64,000 nucleotides of DNA from Stenotrophomonas maltophilia (GTDB taxonomy: Bacteria; Pseudomonadota; Gammaproteobacteria; Xanthomonadales; Xanthomonadaceae). The DNA lies in NCBI RefSeq assembly GCF_002799155.1, contig NZ_NERD01000002.1:310001-374000 (forward strand). The letters are read 5' to 3'. Made by a program: the position numbers and the translations under genes. How positions within the stretch are numbered: position 1 is the first letter of the stretch; each line of letters opens with the position of its first letter. The notes under the pieces are model-generated. The model saw only the letters and a list, made by a program, of their open reading frames with translations. It had not been told where the DNA came from and did no database searches. Of the stretch, positions 56,702 through 64,000 are shown piece by piece.

Positions 56702-59469
56702 GCGGGGTCTCCTTGGCGCAGGGCGTTGAGCGCCTTGCGCAGGCGGGCGATGTCGATGGGTTTGCTCAGGTAGCCTTGCATGCCACTGGCCAGGCAGCGC
56801 TCGCGCTCCTCGGCGGTGGCATTGGCGGTGGCACCGATCACTGGCACCGGGTTGCCGTCATCGCGCAGCTGGCGGGCCAACGCGTGACCGTCCATGCGCG
56901 GCATGTTGATATCGGTCACCACCAGGTCGAATGACTGCTCGCGGCATCGCTGCAGGGCTTCCACGCCGTCCTGTGCCAGCTCCACATCGCAGCCGAGGGT
57001 GCGCAGCTGCTCGGCCAGGATCACCCGGTTGATCGGATTGTCTTCGACGGCAAGCACGCGCAGGCCCAGCGGCACCGGCGGTGCCGCGCGCGATGTCTCC
57101 GGCAGCGCCGCACGTTGCTGCTGCACGTTGGCCAATGCATTGCCGATGGCGGTCATCCCGTGCAGGGTCACCACCAGGCTGCCATCGGCGGCAACAGTGG
57201 GCTGGTCACCGCCGTCGATCGACGCCACCACGCGGGGGCCTGTCCAGGCCAACGGCATCCCGGCCTCACCATCCATCAGGATCGCGCCGTCATGGTCCAG
57301 CAGTGCTGGGTCGCCCTGCAGGGGCTGCGCGTTTGCGCCCCAGCGACGCAGCCAGCCGCAGGCACTGTCGACCAGCTCGCGGTCGCGGCCGCGCACCAGG
57401 ATCGGCGGCTCCGGTAGCAGCACAGGGCCATCCTCTGCGGTGGGCAGAACCGGCAAGGGCAGACGGACGCTGAAGCTGCTGCCCAGGCCAGGCTCGCTCA
57501 CCACCTGCAGTTCGCCGCTCATCAGGCGCACCAGGCGGTCGCTGATGGACAGGCCCAGCCCGGTGCCCTGTGCACTGGCCGCGCCGCGGACCTGGCGGAA
57601 CGGTTCGAACAACCGCGCCTGTTCTTCGGCGGCGATACCCACGCCGGTGTCGGTGACCTGCCAGGCCAGCACGCTGGATTCACCTTCGCGCTGTACCTGG
57701 CGCACGCGCAGCACCACCCGCCCATGTTCGGTGAACTTGATCGCGTTGCTGAGCAGGTTGCCCAGCACCTGGCGGATGCGGTCGGCATCACCGAGCACCC
57801 GCGTCGGCAGGCGCGGGTCGGTACAGACCAGGATCTGCAGGCCCTTGCAGGTGGCCGACGCGGCAAAGCTGCGCAGCACGCTCTCGGTCAGCTCGCGCGG
57901 CGAGAACGCCGCCGGCTCCAGGCTGAGCTGCCCTGACTCGATCTTGGAAACATCCAGCACGTCGCTGATCAACTGCAGCAGGACCGATGAGGAACTTTCG
58001 ATGGTGCGCAGGTACTGCGACTGCCGCGCGTCCAGCGAAGTGTGCCCGAGCAGTTCCAGCGTGCCCAGCACGCCGTACAGCGGGGTGCGGATCTCATGGC
58101 TCATGGTGGCCAGGAACGCACTCTTGGCCTGGTTGGCCGCATCGGCGGCCTGGCGTGCCGACGACAGCGCGGCCTGTGCCTGGCGGTGCCGGGAAATGTC
58201 ATGGAACACGCACAGCAGCACGTCATCGCCCTGGTAGCGGCAGGCCGCGTGCAGCACCTGCAGCTGGCGACCATCGCGGGTGGTGAATTCCAGTCCACAC
58301 CCGTGCTCGCCGGCATGCCCGCGCCATGGCGCCTGCCAGTCGCTGTGTTCGCCTTCTTCGCCAAGCCAGTCGCGCAGCAGCTGGTTGGAGAGCAGCAGCG
58401 CGCGGTCGCTGCGGCGCAGGACGCAGATGCCGACCGGCGCCATGTCGATCACCGTCGAACTGAAATCCAGGTTCTCCAGCAGGCGGCGGTGTTGCTGCAG
58501 GGCCGGCTGGATCAACTGGAGGTCCACGCGATGCCGCAGCAGGCGCAGCGCGAGGCCGGCCAGCAGCAGCAACAGCACGCAGATCAGCAGAGGCACCGCC
58601 AGGTCGCCCAGCAGCAGCTGCGGCGGCAGGTGGTAGACCAGCCGCCAGCCATCATTGCCGACCCCCTTCACCAGCGCTACGCCGCGCGGAAGCCCGCCGC
58701 TCCACAACGTGCCGAAGCTGTCGTCCTGGCGCTCCCGCAGGGTCTTCCAGCCCGCACCATCCAGCCGCGGGGCCTGGCTGGACAATGCAGGCTGCCCGCC
58801 ACGGTCGAGCAGCGCATAGCCGCCGATGCCCTGGCCGTCGATCATGCTCGCCGCCGCCGCGCCATCGAGCAGCAGCACCAGCCACTGCGTCGGATGGGGG
58901 CCCGCCTGTACCGGCTGGGCCAATGCAACGCCACTGTCACCCGGGCGCAGCCAGTACACCGGGTCGGCTCCCTCCACGCTGCCGCTGCGCGCCTGAAGCA
59001 CGCGCAGCGAGGGCAGTCGCGCCAGGTCGACATCGACCTCGCCTCCGGCCAGCCAATGCGCGCCCCGGGCGTCGACCAGAAGCAGGTGCGTCTGCAGCGC
59101 CTGCAGCGTGTGCTCGGCGCGCGTTGACAACAGCAGCCGCTGGCCCGGTTGGCCGCCAGCACCCTCCAGCGGCACCTGGCGCATGCCTTCGCTGTCCGCC
59201 GCAGGTGCATCCGGGTTGCCCGTCACCACCGAATCGCCCAGGTAGCGCAGCAGGGCTTCGCGCTGGTCGAAATAGATCTGGGCCCTGTAGGCCGCCGCGT
59301 TCATCTCGCGGCGATGGGTCGAGATGTCCTCGGTGAATGCGGTGAGCAGGTAGAACCCGGCCGCGGCGGCCAGGCAGATGAAGACGCACACGGTCAGGCA
59401 GCGCAGCAGCACCGACGCGGTAGTCGATGGCACGGCCTGCTGCAGCGAAGGGCGGGGGAAGCGGAACAT
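56698..59469 (-). CDS. hybrid sensor histidine kinase without HPt
   Basis: 923 aa with two membrane helices (about 20-45 and 285-312) enclosing a periplasmic sensor of about 240 residues. A PAS-like region (CVLRRSDRALLLSNQLLRDW) follows, then HisKA with H458 in the identical [20 protein letters not shown] motif, the ATPase domain, a degenerate receiver-like part, and a final receiver with D853 in TDINMPRMDG. It ends right after the receiver, so no HPt is present. It is clearly a paralogue of the kinase at 52126. It probably passes phosphate through that protein's HPt or to the EAL regulator. A shared promoter box lies 33 bp before the start and there is no obvious ribosome-binding site. Confidence 0.92.
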   Translation of the reverse strand: MFRFPRPSLQQAVPSTTASVLLRCLTVCVFICLAAAAGFYLLTAFTEDISTHRREMNAAAYRAQIYFDQREALLRYLGDSVVTGNPDAPAADSEGMRQVPLEGAGGQPGQRLLLSTRAEHTLQALQTHLLLVDARGAHWLAGGEVDVDLARLPSLRVLQARSGSVEGADPVYWLRPGDSGVALAQPVQAGPHPTQWLVLLLDGAAAASMIDGQGIGGYALLDRGGQPALSSQAPRLDGAGWKTLRERQDDSFGTLWSGGLPRGVALVKGVGNDGWRLVYHLPPQLLLGDLAVPLLICVLLLLLAGLALRLLRHRVDLQLIQPALQQHRRLLENLDFSSTVIDMAPVGICVLRRSDRALLLSNQLLRDWLGEEGEHSDWQAPWRGHAGEHGCGLEFTTRDGRQLQVLHAACRYQGDDVLLCVFHDISRHRQAQAALSSARQAADAANQAKSAFLATMSHEIRTPLYGVLGTLELLGHTSLDARQSQYLRTIESSSSVLLQLISDVLDVSKIESGQLSLEPAAFSPRELTESVLRSFAASATCKGLQILVCTDPRLPTRVLGDADRIRQVLGNLLSNAIKFTEHGRVVLRVRQVQREGESSVLAWQVTDTGVGIAAEEQARLFEPFRQVRGAASAQGTGLGLSISDRLVRLMSGELQVVSEPGLGSSFSVRLPLPVLPTAEDGPVLLPEPPILVRGRDRELVDSACGWLRRWGANAQPLQGDPALLDHDGAILMDGEAGMPLAWTGPRVVASIDGGDQPTVAADGSLVVTLHGMTAIGNALANVQQQRAALPETSRAAPPVPLGLRVLAVEDNPINRVILAEQLRTLGCDVELAQDGVEALQRCREQSFDLVVTDINMPRMDGHALARQLRDDGNPVPVIGATANATAEERERCLASGMQGYLSKPIDIARLRKALNALRQGDPA

Positions 59470-59475
59470 GCAACG

Positions 59476-59530
59476 ATGCTAGGGAGCGGCGCGGATGGCG
59501 CGGAATCAGCTGTTTCCTAAAAGCCACTGC
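59476..59530 (-). promoter_or_regulatory. promoter box of the kinase operon
   Basis: On the minus strand: GCAGTGGCTTTTAGGAAAC followed by AGCTGATTCC, 20 bp, then TAGCAT (possible -10 at 59476-59481). The near palindrome GGAATCAGCTGTTTCC is at 59502-59517. It is almost identical to the box before the autotransporter. The predicted transcript start falls at or beside the ATG, suggesting a very short or absent leader. Confidence 0.6.
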
Positions 59531-59576
59531 GGACCGGCCAGGCAGCGGTCCCTGCTTGGACGCCGTTCAGCCAGCA

Positions 59577-59608
59577 GAAAAAAAGAACCCCCGCCGAAGC
59601 GGGGGCTC
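59577..59608 (-). terminator. intrinsic terminator of the TonB receptor gene
   Basis: Arms AGCCCCCGC/GCGGGGGTT-type with TTCG loop, followed on the minus strand by TCTTTTTTT, 24 bp after the receptor stop. Confidence 0.9.
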
Positions 59609-59631
59609 CTGTATCGGCACTGGCCTGGCAC

Positions 59632-62370
59632 TTACAGTGCGCTGCCACCGAACTTGTGCGTGTACTGCAGGTTGATCGTGCGGCCGACGCTGTCGAACCA
59701 GGACACGTCGTAGTAGGGGTACGCGGTGTAGGTACGGTCCTTCGGCGGCATCTTGTTGAGCACGTTGACCACCGACAGCGACAGGCGCGAGTGGTCGTCG
59801 AAGCGGTACTGCAGCGAGGCGTTGTAGCGATACGTTGCCCTCACGTACGGGCTGTCACCGCTGTCCCAGTCGAACACCTGGTCGTAGCTGTCCGAGGTTG
59901 GCAGCTTGCCCAGGCGCGAGCCGTACACGGTTGCCGACCACGCATTCTTCTCCCAGGTCACGCTCAGGCTGGTCTTGGTGCGCGGGATGTCGAAGCCACT
60001 GTTCACTGCGAACTGGTCTTCGCTGCGGTCGCCCGGGTAGCGCTGGAAATCATGCTTCTTCACCCAGGTGTGGGTGCCGTTGAAGATGAAGTCGCCGATG
60101 CCCGTCTGCAGGCGGTAGCGCAGGCCGACGTCGATGCCGGAGGTGGACTCGCGGGCGACGTTGATCGGCTCCACGCGCACGCCATAAAGGCGCCCGTCGT
60201 TGCTGCGGGTGATGCGGGCGAGCGCATCCACGCAGGTCGGCGAGGTGATGTCGGCGCTGCCCAGGCGGCAGTTCGCTTCGTTGGCCAGGATCGTGCGCAC
60301 GTCCATGTCCTGCACCTGGTTGCGCATGTCGATGTCGAACCAGTCCACCGACAGGTCCAGGCCGATCGCCGGCGACCAGACGAAGCCGGCACTCCACGAG
60401 GTGCTGGTTTCCGGGTCGAGCTGGCGGTTGCCGATGCGGCTGCGGACCAGGTTGCGTTCGTAGTCGGCGCAGTCGGTGGCGCCGTCCGCGCGGCAGCTGT
60501 ACAGGTCTTCGGCGGTGGTCTCATCGTTGCCCGGGCCGGCGAATACGTAGTGCAGGTCCGGCGCACGGAACGCGGTGCCGTACGAACCGCGCACCAGCAG
60601 CGTGTCGATCGGGCGCCATTCCAGGCCGCCGCTCCAGGTCGCCTTGCCGATGGTGTGGCCGGAATAACGGTACTGGTCGTAGCGGCCGGCCACGCTCAGG
60701 TTGACCGACTCGTGCAGCGGCATGCGCAGCTCGGCAGCGGTCGCCCAGCGGTTGCGCGAACCCTTGCCGTCCGAATCCTTCCAGCTGTAGTAGTAGTACC
60801 CGGTCGCCAGCGGATCGGGATTGAGCGAGTACGCCTGCTGGCCCACTTCCACGGTCGCGGCAAACCCGGCGTCGCCACCGGGCAGGGCGAACAGGGCCGA
60901 GTTGGTCAGGGTGAAGGCGGCAGTCTCCGTGCGCGACTTCGGGGTGTAGGTGGTACGCGCGGCGATCGAATCGTACTCGGCGCGGGTCAGCGGCCGGTAC
61001 AGGCGTGACGGGTCGGCATTGTAGACCGGGAAACCGTCGTCATCCACGCCCAGCTGCGGACCGAGGAACAGGTCATTGGCCTTGGCGGCGATGATCTGCG
61101 CCCAGCTGATCCGCGACTGGTACTGCGAATGGCTCAGCGCTGCTTCGTAATCCCAGTTGCCGGCCAGGTTGCCCTTGAAGCCGGTGGTCACGCTGAAGGT
61201 CTTCTGCGTGCTGCGCACCATGGCGTTGCGCAGGCCGCCCATTTCCTCTGGCGAGAACTGGCGCTGCCAGAACTCGATCTCGCCGGTGGCTTCGTTGTTG
61301 AAATAACCCGACTCATCGCCGTTGGCGTCCATGCGGCCCCACTGGGTGACGTCGCGCATCAGCGACATCGTGTGGTAGCCCAGCTGCACGTCGGCGAACC
61401 ACTGCTGGCCATTGTCGAAGTCGTAGCTCAGCGACGCGTAGCCGTTGGCGCCGCGGCGCTTGCTGAGGATGGTGCCGTAGCCGATGGAGCTGTCGCTGCC
61501 ACAGTAGTAGCCGTACTTCGGGCGATAGGCGCGGTAGGTGCTGCCCTGGTTCTGCCCGGCCAGGGCTTCGCAGGTGGCGGCGCCCGGGTCCAGATAGTCA
61601 TCGTTGTAGTCGGTGCGCAGGTAGGCACGGCGAGCGATGCGCGAACCCTCGGTCGGGCCATCCTGGGTCGAGTCCTGGATGTCACGGTCATAGGCCCACA
61701 GCGGGGTCTGCGACTGCAGCTCGACGCTGTATACCGCGTTGAAGTTGCCACGGCTGAAACCGCTGGCGATGCTCATGTCGAACGACTCGCCACCGCCTTC
61801 GGTGGTGGTGCCCATGCGCATGTCGATGGTGGTGCCGTCGGCCTTCTTCTTCAGGATGAAGTTGACCACGCCGGCGATCGCGTCCGAACCATAGATGGCC
61901 GAGGCGCTGCCGGTCAGCACTTCAATGCGTTCGATCATCCCCAGCGGAATGTTGGAGACATCGGTGAAGTTGCTGCGGCCCTTGAACGGCATCGGGAAGT
62001 CGGCGATACGGCGGCCATTGACCAGCACCAGCGTGTGGTTCGGGCCCAGGCCGCGCAGGTCCACCTGCTGGGCGCCCGGCGAGAAGTCGGCGCCGCTGGA
62101 AGACTGCTGGCTCTGCGTCTCACCGCCGTTCTGGGTCATTGCACGCAGCACGTCCGGCACGCTGGTGAAGCCGCTTGAGCGGATCTGTTCGGCGTTGATC
62201 ACCGTGATCGGGGCGGGGCCTTCCACCTGGGCGCGCGGAATGCGCGAGCCGGTGACCTGCACCGCGTCCAGTTGTTGTATCGAAGAGGAAGACGGAGCCT
62301 GGGCGGCCGCGGAAGCAGCCACACCCATCAACGCCAGCTGGATCGACCACGCCATCGCCTGTCTACGCAT
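59632..62370 (-). CDS. TonB-dependent outer-membrane receptor
   Basis: 912 aa. Signal peptide MRRQAMAWSIQLALMGVAAS with cleavage near AAAQA. Then a TonB-box-like stretch QQLDAVQVTGSRIPR and the plug domain with VPDVLRAMTQNGGET, LRGLGPNHTLVLVNGRRIAD and IERIEVLTGSASAIYGSDAIAGVVNF. A 22-strand barrel to the C-terminus ends LQYTHKFGGSAL. This plug style belongs to the large xanthomonad receptors for carbohydrates or peptides, not to siderophore receptors with an extra signalling domain. It is divergent from a peptidase gene pair, which suggests import of peptides or their products. Confidence 0.93.
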   Translation of the reverse strand: MRRQAMAWSIQLALMGVAASAAAQAPSSSSIQQLDAVQVTGSRIPRAQVEGPAPITVINAEQIRSSGFTSVPDVLRAMTQNGGETQSQQSSSGADFSPGAQQVDLRGLGPNHTLVLVNGRRIADFPMPFKGRSNFTDVSNIPLGMIERIEVLTGSASAIYGSDAIAGVVNFILKKKADGTTIDMRMGTTTEGGGESFDMSIASGFSRGNFNAVYSVELQSQTPLWAYDRDIQDSTQDGPTEGSRIARRAYLRTDYNDDYLDPGAATCEALAGQNQGSTYRAYRPKYGYYCGSDSSIGYGTILSKRRGANGYASLSYDFDNGQQWFADVQLGYHTMSLMRDVTQWGRMDANGDESGYFNNEATGEIEFWQRQFSPEEMGGLRNAMVRSTQKTFSVTTGFKGNLAGNWDYEAALSHSQYQSRISWAQIIAAKANDLFLGPQLGVDDDGFPVYNADPSRLYRPLTRAEYDSIAARTTYTPKSRTETAAFTLTNSALFALPGGDAGFAATVEVGQQAYSLNPDPLATGYYYYSWKDSDGKGSRNRWATAAELRMPLHESVNLSVAGRYDQYRYSGHTIGKATWSGGLEWRPIDTLLVRGSYGTAFRAPDLHYVFAGPGNDETTAEDLYSCRADGATDCADYERNLVRSRIGNRQLDPETSTSWSAGFVWSPAIGLDLSVDWFDIDMRNQVQDMDVRTILANEANCRLGSADITSPTCVDALARITRSNDGRLYGVRVEPINVARESTSGIDVGLRYRLQTGIGDFIFNGTHTWVKKHDFQRYPGDRSEDQFAVNSGFDIPRTKTSLSVTWEKNAWSATVYGSRLGKLPTSDSYDQVFDWDSGDSPYVRATYRYNASLQYRFDDHSRLSLSVVNVLNKMPPKDRTYTAYPYYDVSWFDSVGRTINLQYTHKFGGSAL

Positions 62371-62500
62371 GAGGAATTCTCGGAAATGAAGCCGGCCCGC
62401 AGAGGAGGGGCCCTGTCCCCCATTCAGATTTCCGGAATGGGCGCGCGCATTTAACGCCTTTTTTATGTCCTTGACTACTGGGTGCCTATCTGGCAAAGAG

Positions 62501-62515
62501 TGAAAACGCTTGCAA
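62501..62515. promoter_or_regulatory. LacI/GalR-type operator-like site
   Basis: TGAAAACGCTTGCA fits the LacI-family pattern TGnAAnCGnTnnCA at every fixed position. It lies in the divergent region, 27 bp before the peptidase start and about 130 bp before the receptor start. No LacI-type gene is in the window. Confidence 0.45.
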
Positions 62516-62541
62516 GTCGATGTCGTTCAGGGAGATCAGGG

Positions 62542-63496
62542 ATGCGAAGCCTCCACCGGACCCTCCCCTTTGCCTGGCTGGCGCTGCTTGTGCTGGCCTG
62601 GCCACTGGCCGCACCCGCGCAGGATCTGCTGGGCCCCGGCTTTGCCTATTACGAAGTCGGCGACCTTGAGGCCCCGCGCCCCGGCCCGCGCGCGCCGGCG
62701 ATGATGCTGATGGGCGGTGGCGAGTGGGTGCCGGACGCCTTCCAGTGGTGGCTGAGGCAGGCCGGCAATGGCCGTGTGCTGATCCTGCGCGCCTCCGGTG
62801 GCGATGAGCTGCAGGACCGCCTCTACCACGAGATCGGCGGCACCACGGCGGTACAGACCCTGGTCTTCGACAGCCGTCGCGGTGCCGACGATCCGGCCGT
62901 GCTGCGCGTGGTTGCCGCAGCCGATGCCATCTTCATCGCCGGTGGTGACCAGGCCCGCTACATCCGCTTCTGGAAGGGTACCGCGCTCAACCGCGCGCCT
63001 CGGCGGCTACGCCTATGGCGCGATGGATGGCGGCAGCATCACCTCCGCCGGTGCGCTGGCCGACCCGATGGGCAGCGCTGTCACCATCGACAGTGGATTC
63101 CTGCAGATGCCCTACCTGCGGCGCGTGGTCACCGATACCCATTTCGACAAGCGTGACCGGCTCGGTCGCCTGATCGTGTTCGTGGCACGCGCCGCGCAGG
63201 ACAGTGGTGACCCGGACATCGTCGGCATTGGCGTTGATGAGGACACCGCCCTGTGCGTGGAGCCCGATGGGCAGGCCCAGGTCTACAGCGCCGACGGCGA
63301 AGGCAAGGTCTGGGTGGTCAGCCCCGGTCGTGATGCCGATCGTCTGGTCGAGGGCGAACCGCTGCGCTTCCATGCCGTACCGGTAACGGTGGTCGCCAGT
63401 GGCAGCCGCATGCGGCTGGACGACTTCCAGGCCGAGGCCGATTACCACGCCGTGGCCGACGTCGCCGACGGCCAGATCGAAGTCGTCCGCCAATGA
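62542..63496 (+). pseudogene. cyanophycinase-like peptidase S51, broken by deletion/frameshift
   Basis: Reads MRSLHRTLPFAWLALLVLAW as a signal peptide, then a cyanophycinase/peptidase-E-like domain: MLMGGGEWVPDAFQWWL and IFIAGGDQARYIRFW. At about 62996 the frame shifts: the first frame runs on into nonsense to 63156. The family sequence resumes in another frame at LGGYAYGAMDGGSITSAGAL and continues to 63496. Between ALNRA and LGGYAY about 20 residues are missing, which should include the nucleophile motif (GTSAG). So both the frame and the active site are lost. It has a good ribosome-binding site and stands before an isoaspartyl peptidase gene. Confidence 0.8.
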
Positions 63497-63542
63497 TGTT
63501 CCACCCGCAATCCATTCCCTCGTCCTGCTGGAGATGTACCCG

Positions 63543-64000
63543 ATGAAACTGCGCCTGGCGCTGTCTGCGCTGCTGTCCCTGCCGTTGCTTGCCCAGGCCG
63601 CCCCGGCCGCCTCGCCGCTGCTGGTCATCCACGGCGGTGCCGGCGTCGAGCGCAAGGACCTGTCGCCGGCCGAAGAGAAGGCCGCGCGCGATGCGTTGCG
63701 CGCCGCGCTGCTGAAGGGCCATGCCGAACTGGCGGCGGGTCGTCCGGCGCTGGCTGCCGTCACCGCAGCGATTACGGTGCTGGAAGACGATCCCACCTTC
63801 AACGCCGGCAAGGGCGCGGTGTTCACCCATGACGGCCACAACGAGCTGGATGCCGCAGTGATGGACGGCGCCACCCAGGCTGCTGGTGCGGTGGCCGGCG
63901 TGCAGCGGGTGCGCAACCCGATCCTGCTGGCACAGACCGTGATGCAGAAATCCAGGCACGTGATGATGGTCGGGCAGGGCGCCGAGGCCTTCGCGGCCGA
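63543..64000 (+). CDS. isoaspartyl peptidase / plant-type asparaginase (partial, runs off window)
   Basis: N-terminal 152 residues of an Ntn-hydrolase-type isoaspartyl peptidase. Signal peptide MKLRLALSALLSLPLLAQAA, then SPLLVIHGGAGVERKDLSP, typical of the IaaA family, AAVTAAITVLEDDPTFNAGK and GHNELDAAVMDGATQAAGAV. The autocleavage threonine lies beyond the window. GGAG is 9 bp before the ATG. Such enzymes cleave beta-aspartyl dipeptides, the products of cyanophycinases, and this matches the preceding broken gene. Confidence 0.9.
   Translation, partial: MKLRLALSALLSLPLLAQAAPAASPLLVIHGGAGVERKDLSPAEEKAARDALRAALLKGHAELAAGRPALAAVTAAITVLEDDPTFNAGKGAVFTHDGHNELDAAVMDGATQAAGAVAGVQRVRNPILLAQTVMQKSRHVMMVGQGAEAFAA

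Overview
The window is high-GC, gene-dense chromosomal DNA that looks like the Stenotrophomonas maltophilia group (Xanthomonadaceae). The reasons are many GTAG-type (SMAG) hairpin repeats, a StmPr1-like subtilase, an ahpC-ahpF-oxyR cluster of the Xanthomonas type, and an O-GlcNAc-transferase-like protein the size of the X. campestris one. I see no insertion sequence, prophage, CRISPR array or rRNA. One tRNA (Gln, UUG) is present.

Layout. 0-5 kb (minus): rlmM, a cytidine-type deaminase, two proteins of unknown function, glnS. 5-6.1 kb (plus): a small DUF2007-like protein and msrA. 6.1-6.8 kb: an inverted pair of large hairpin elements. 6.8-11.7 kb (minus): tal, rnk, oxyR, ahpF, ahpC with an OxyR-type site. 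12-17 kb: prmC, pip, a divergent LysR/MFS pair, an unknown gene. 17-20 kb (minus): an overlapping four-gene operon (nitroreductase, 5'-3' exonuclease, Nudix, N-formylglutamate amidohydrolase-like). 20-27 kb: a DUF1631 protein, then a proton-translocating transhydrogenase whose first gene is separated from the other two by a minus-strand sigma factor/DUF3106 pair. 27-35 kb: a membrane protein, sufT, ilvE, the secreted protease, a short asparaginase-like protein, DUF2069, wrbA, yihY, a TlpA-like lipoprotein. 35-36 kb: a second inverted pair of the large hairpin elements. 36-47.5 kb: ppk2, an OGT-like gene, prfA, hemA, a TPR protein-lolB-ispE operon, tRNA-Gln, prs, rplY, pth, ychF.

47.5-59.5 kb is the most interesting block. 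It holds three 107-bp repeats rich in DnaA-box-like motifs, a large autotransporter adhesin, and a phosphorelay of two related hybrid histidine kinases, a REC-EAL response regulator (c-di-GMP phosphodiesterase) and an RcsB-like LuxR-type regulator. The autotransporter and the kinase operon share an almost identical ~28-bp promoter box, which suggests one regulon that couples the phosphorelay to adhesin expression.

59.6-64 kb: a TonB-dependent receptor diverges from a cyanophycinase-like gene and a secreted isoaspartyl peptidase (cut by the window end). The cyanophycinase-like gene is broken: a frameshifting deletion removes the segment expected to carry its nucleophile. Together they suggest a degraded pathway for use of aspartyl peptides such as cyanophycin.
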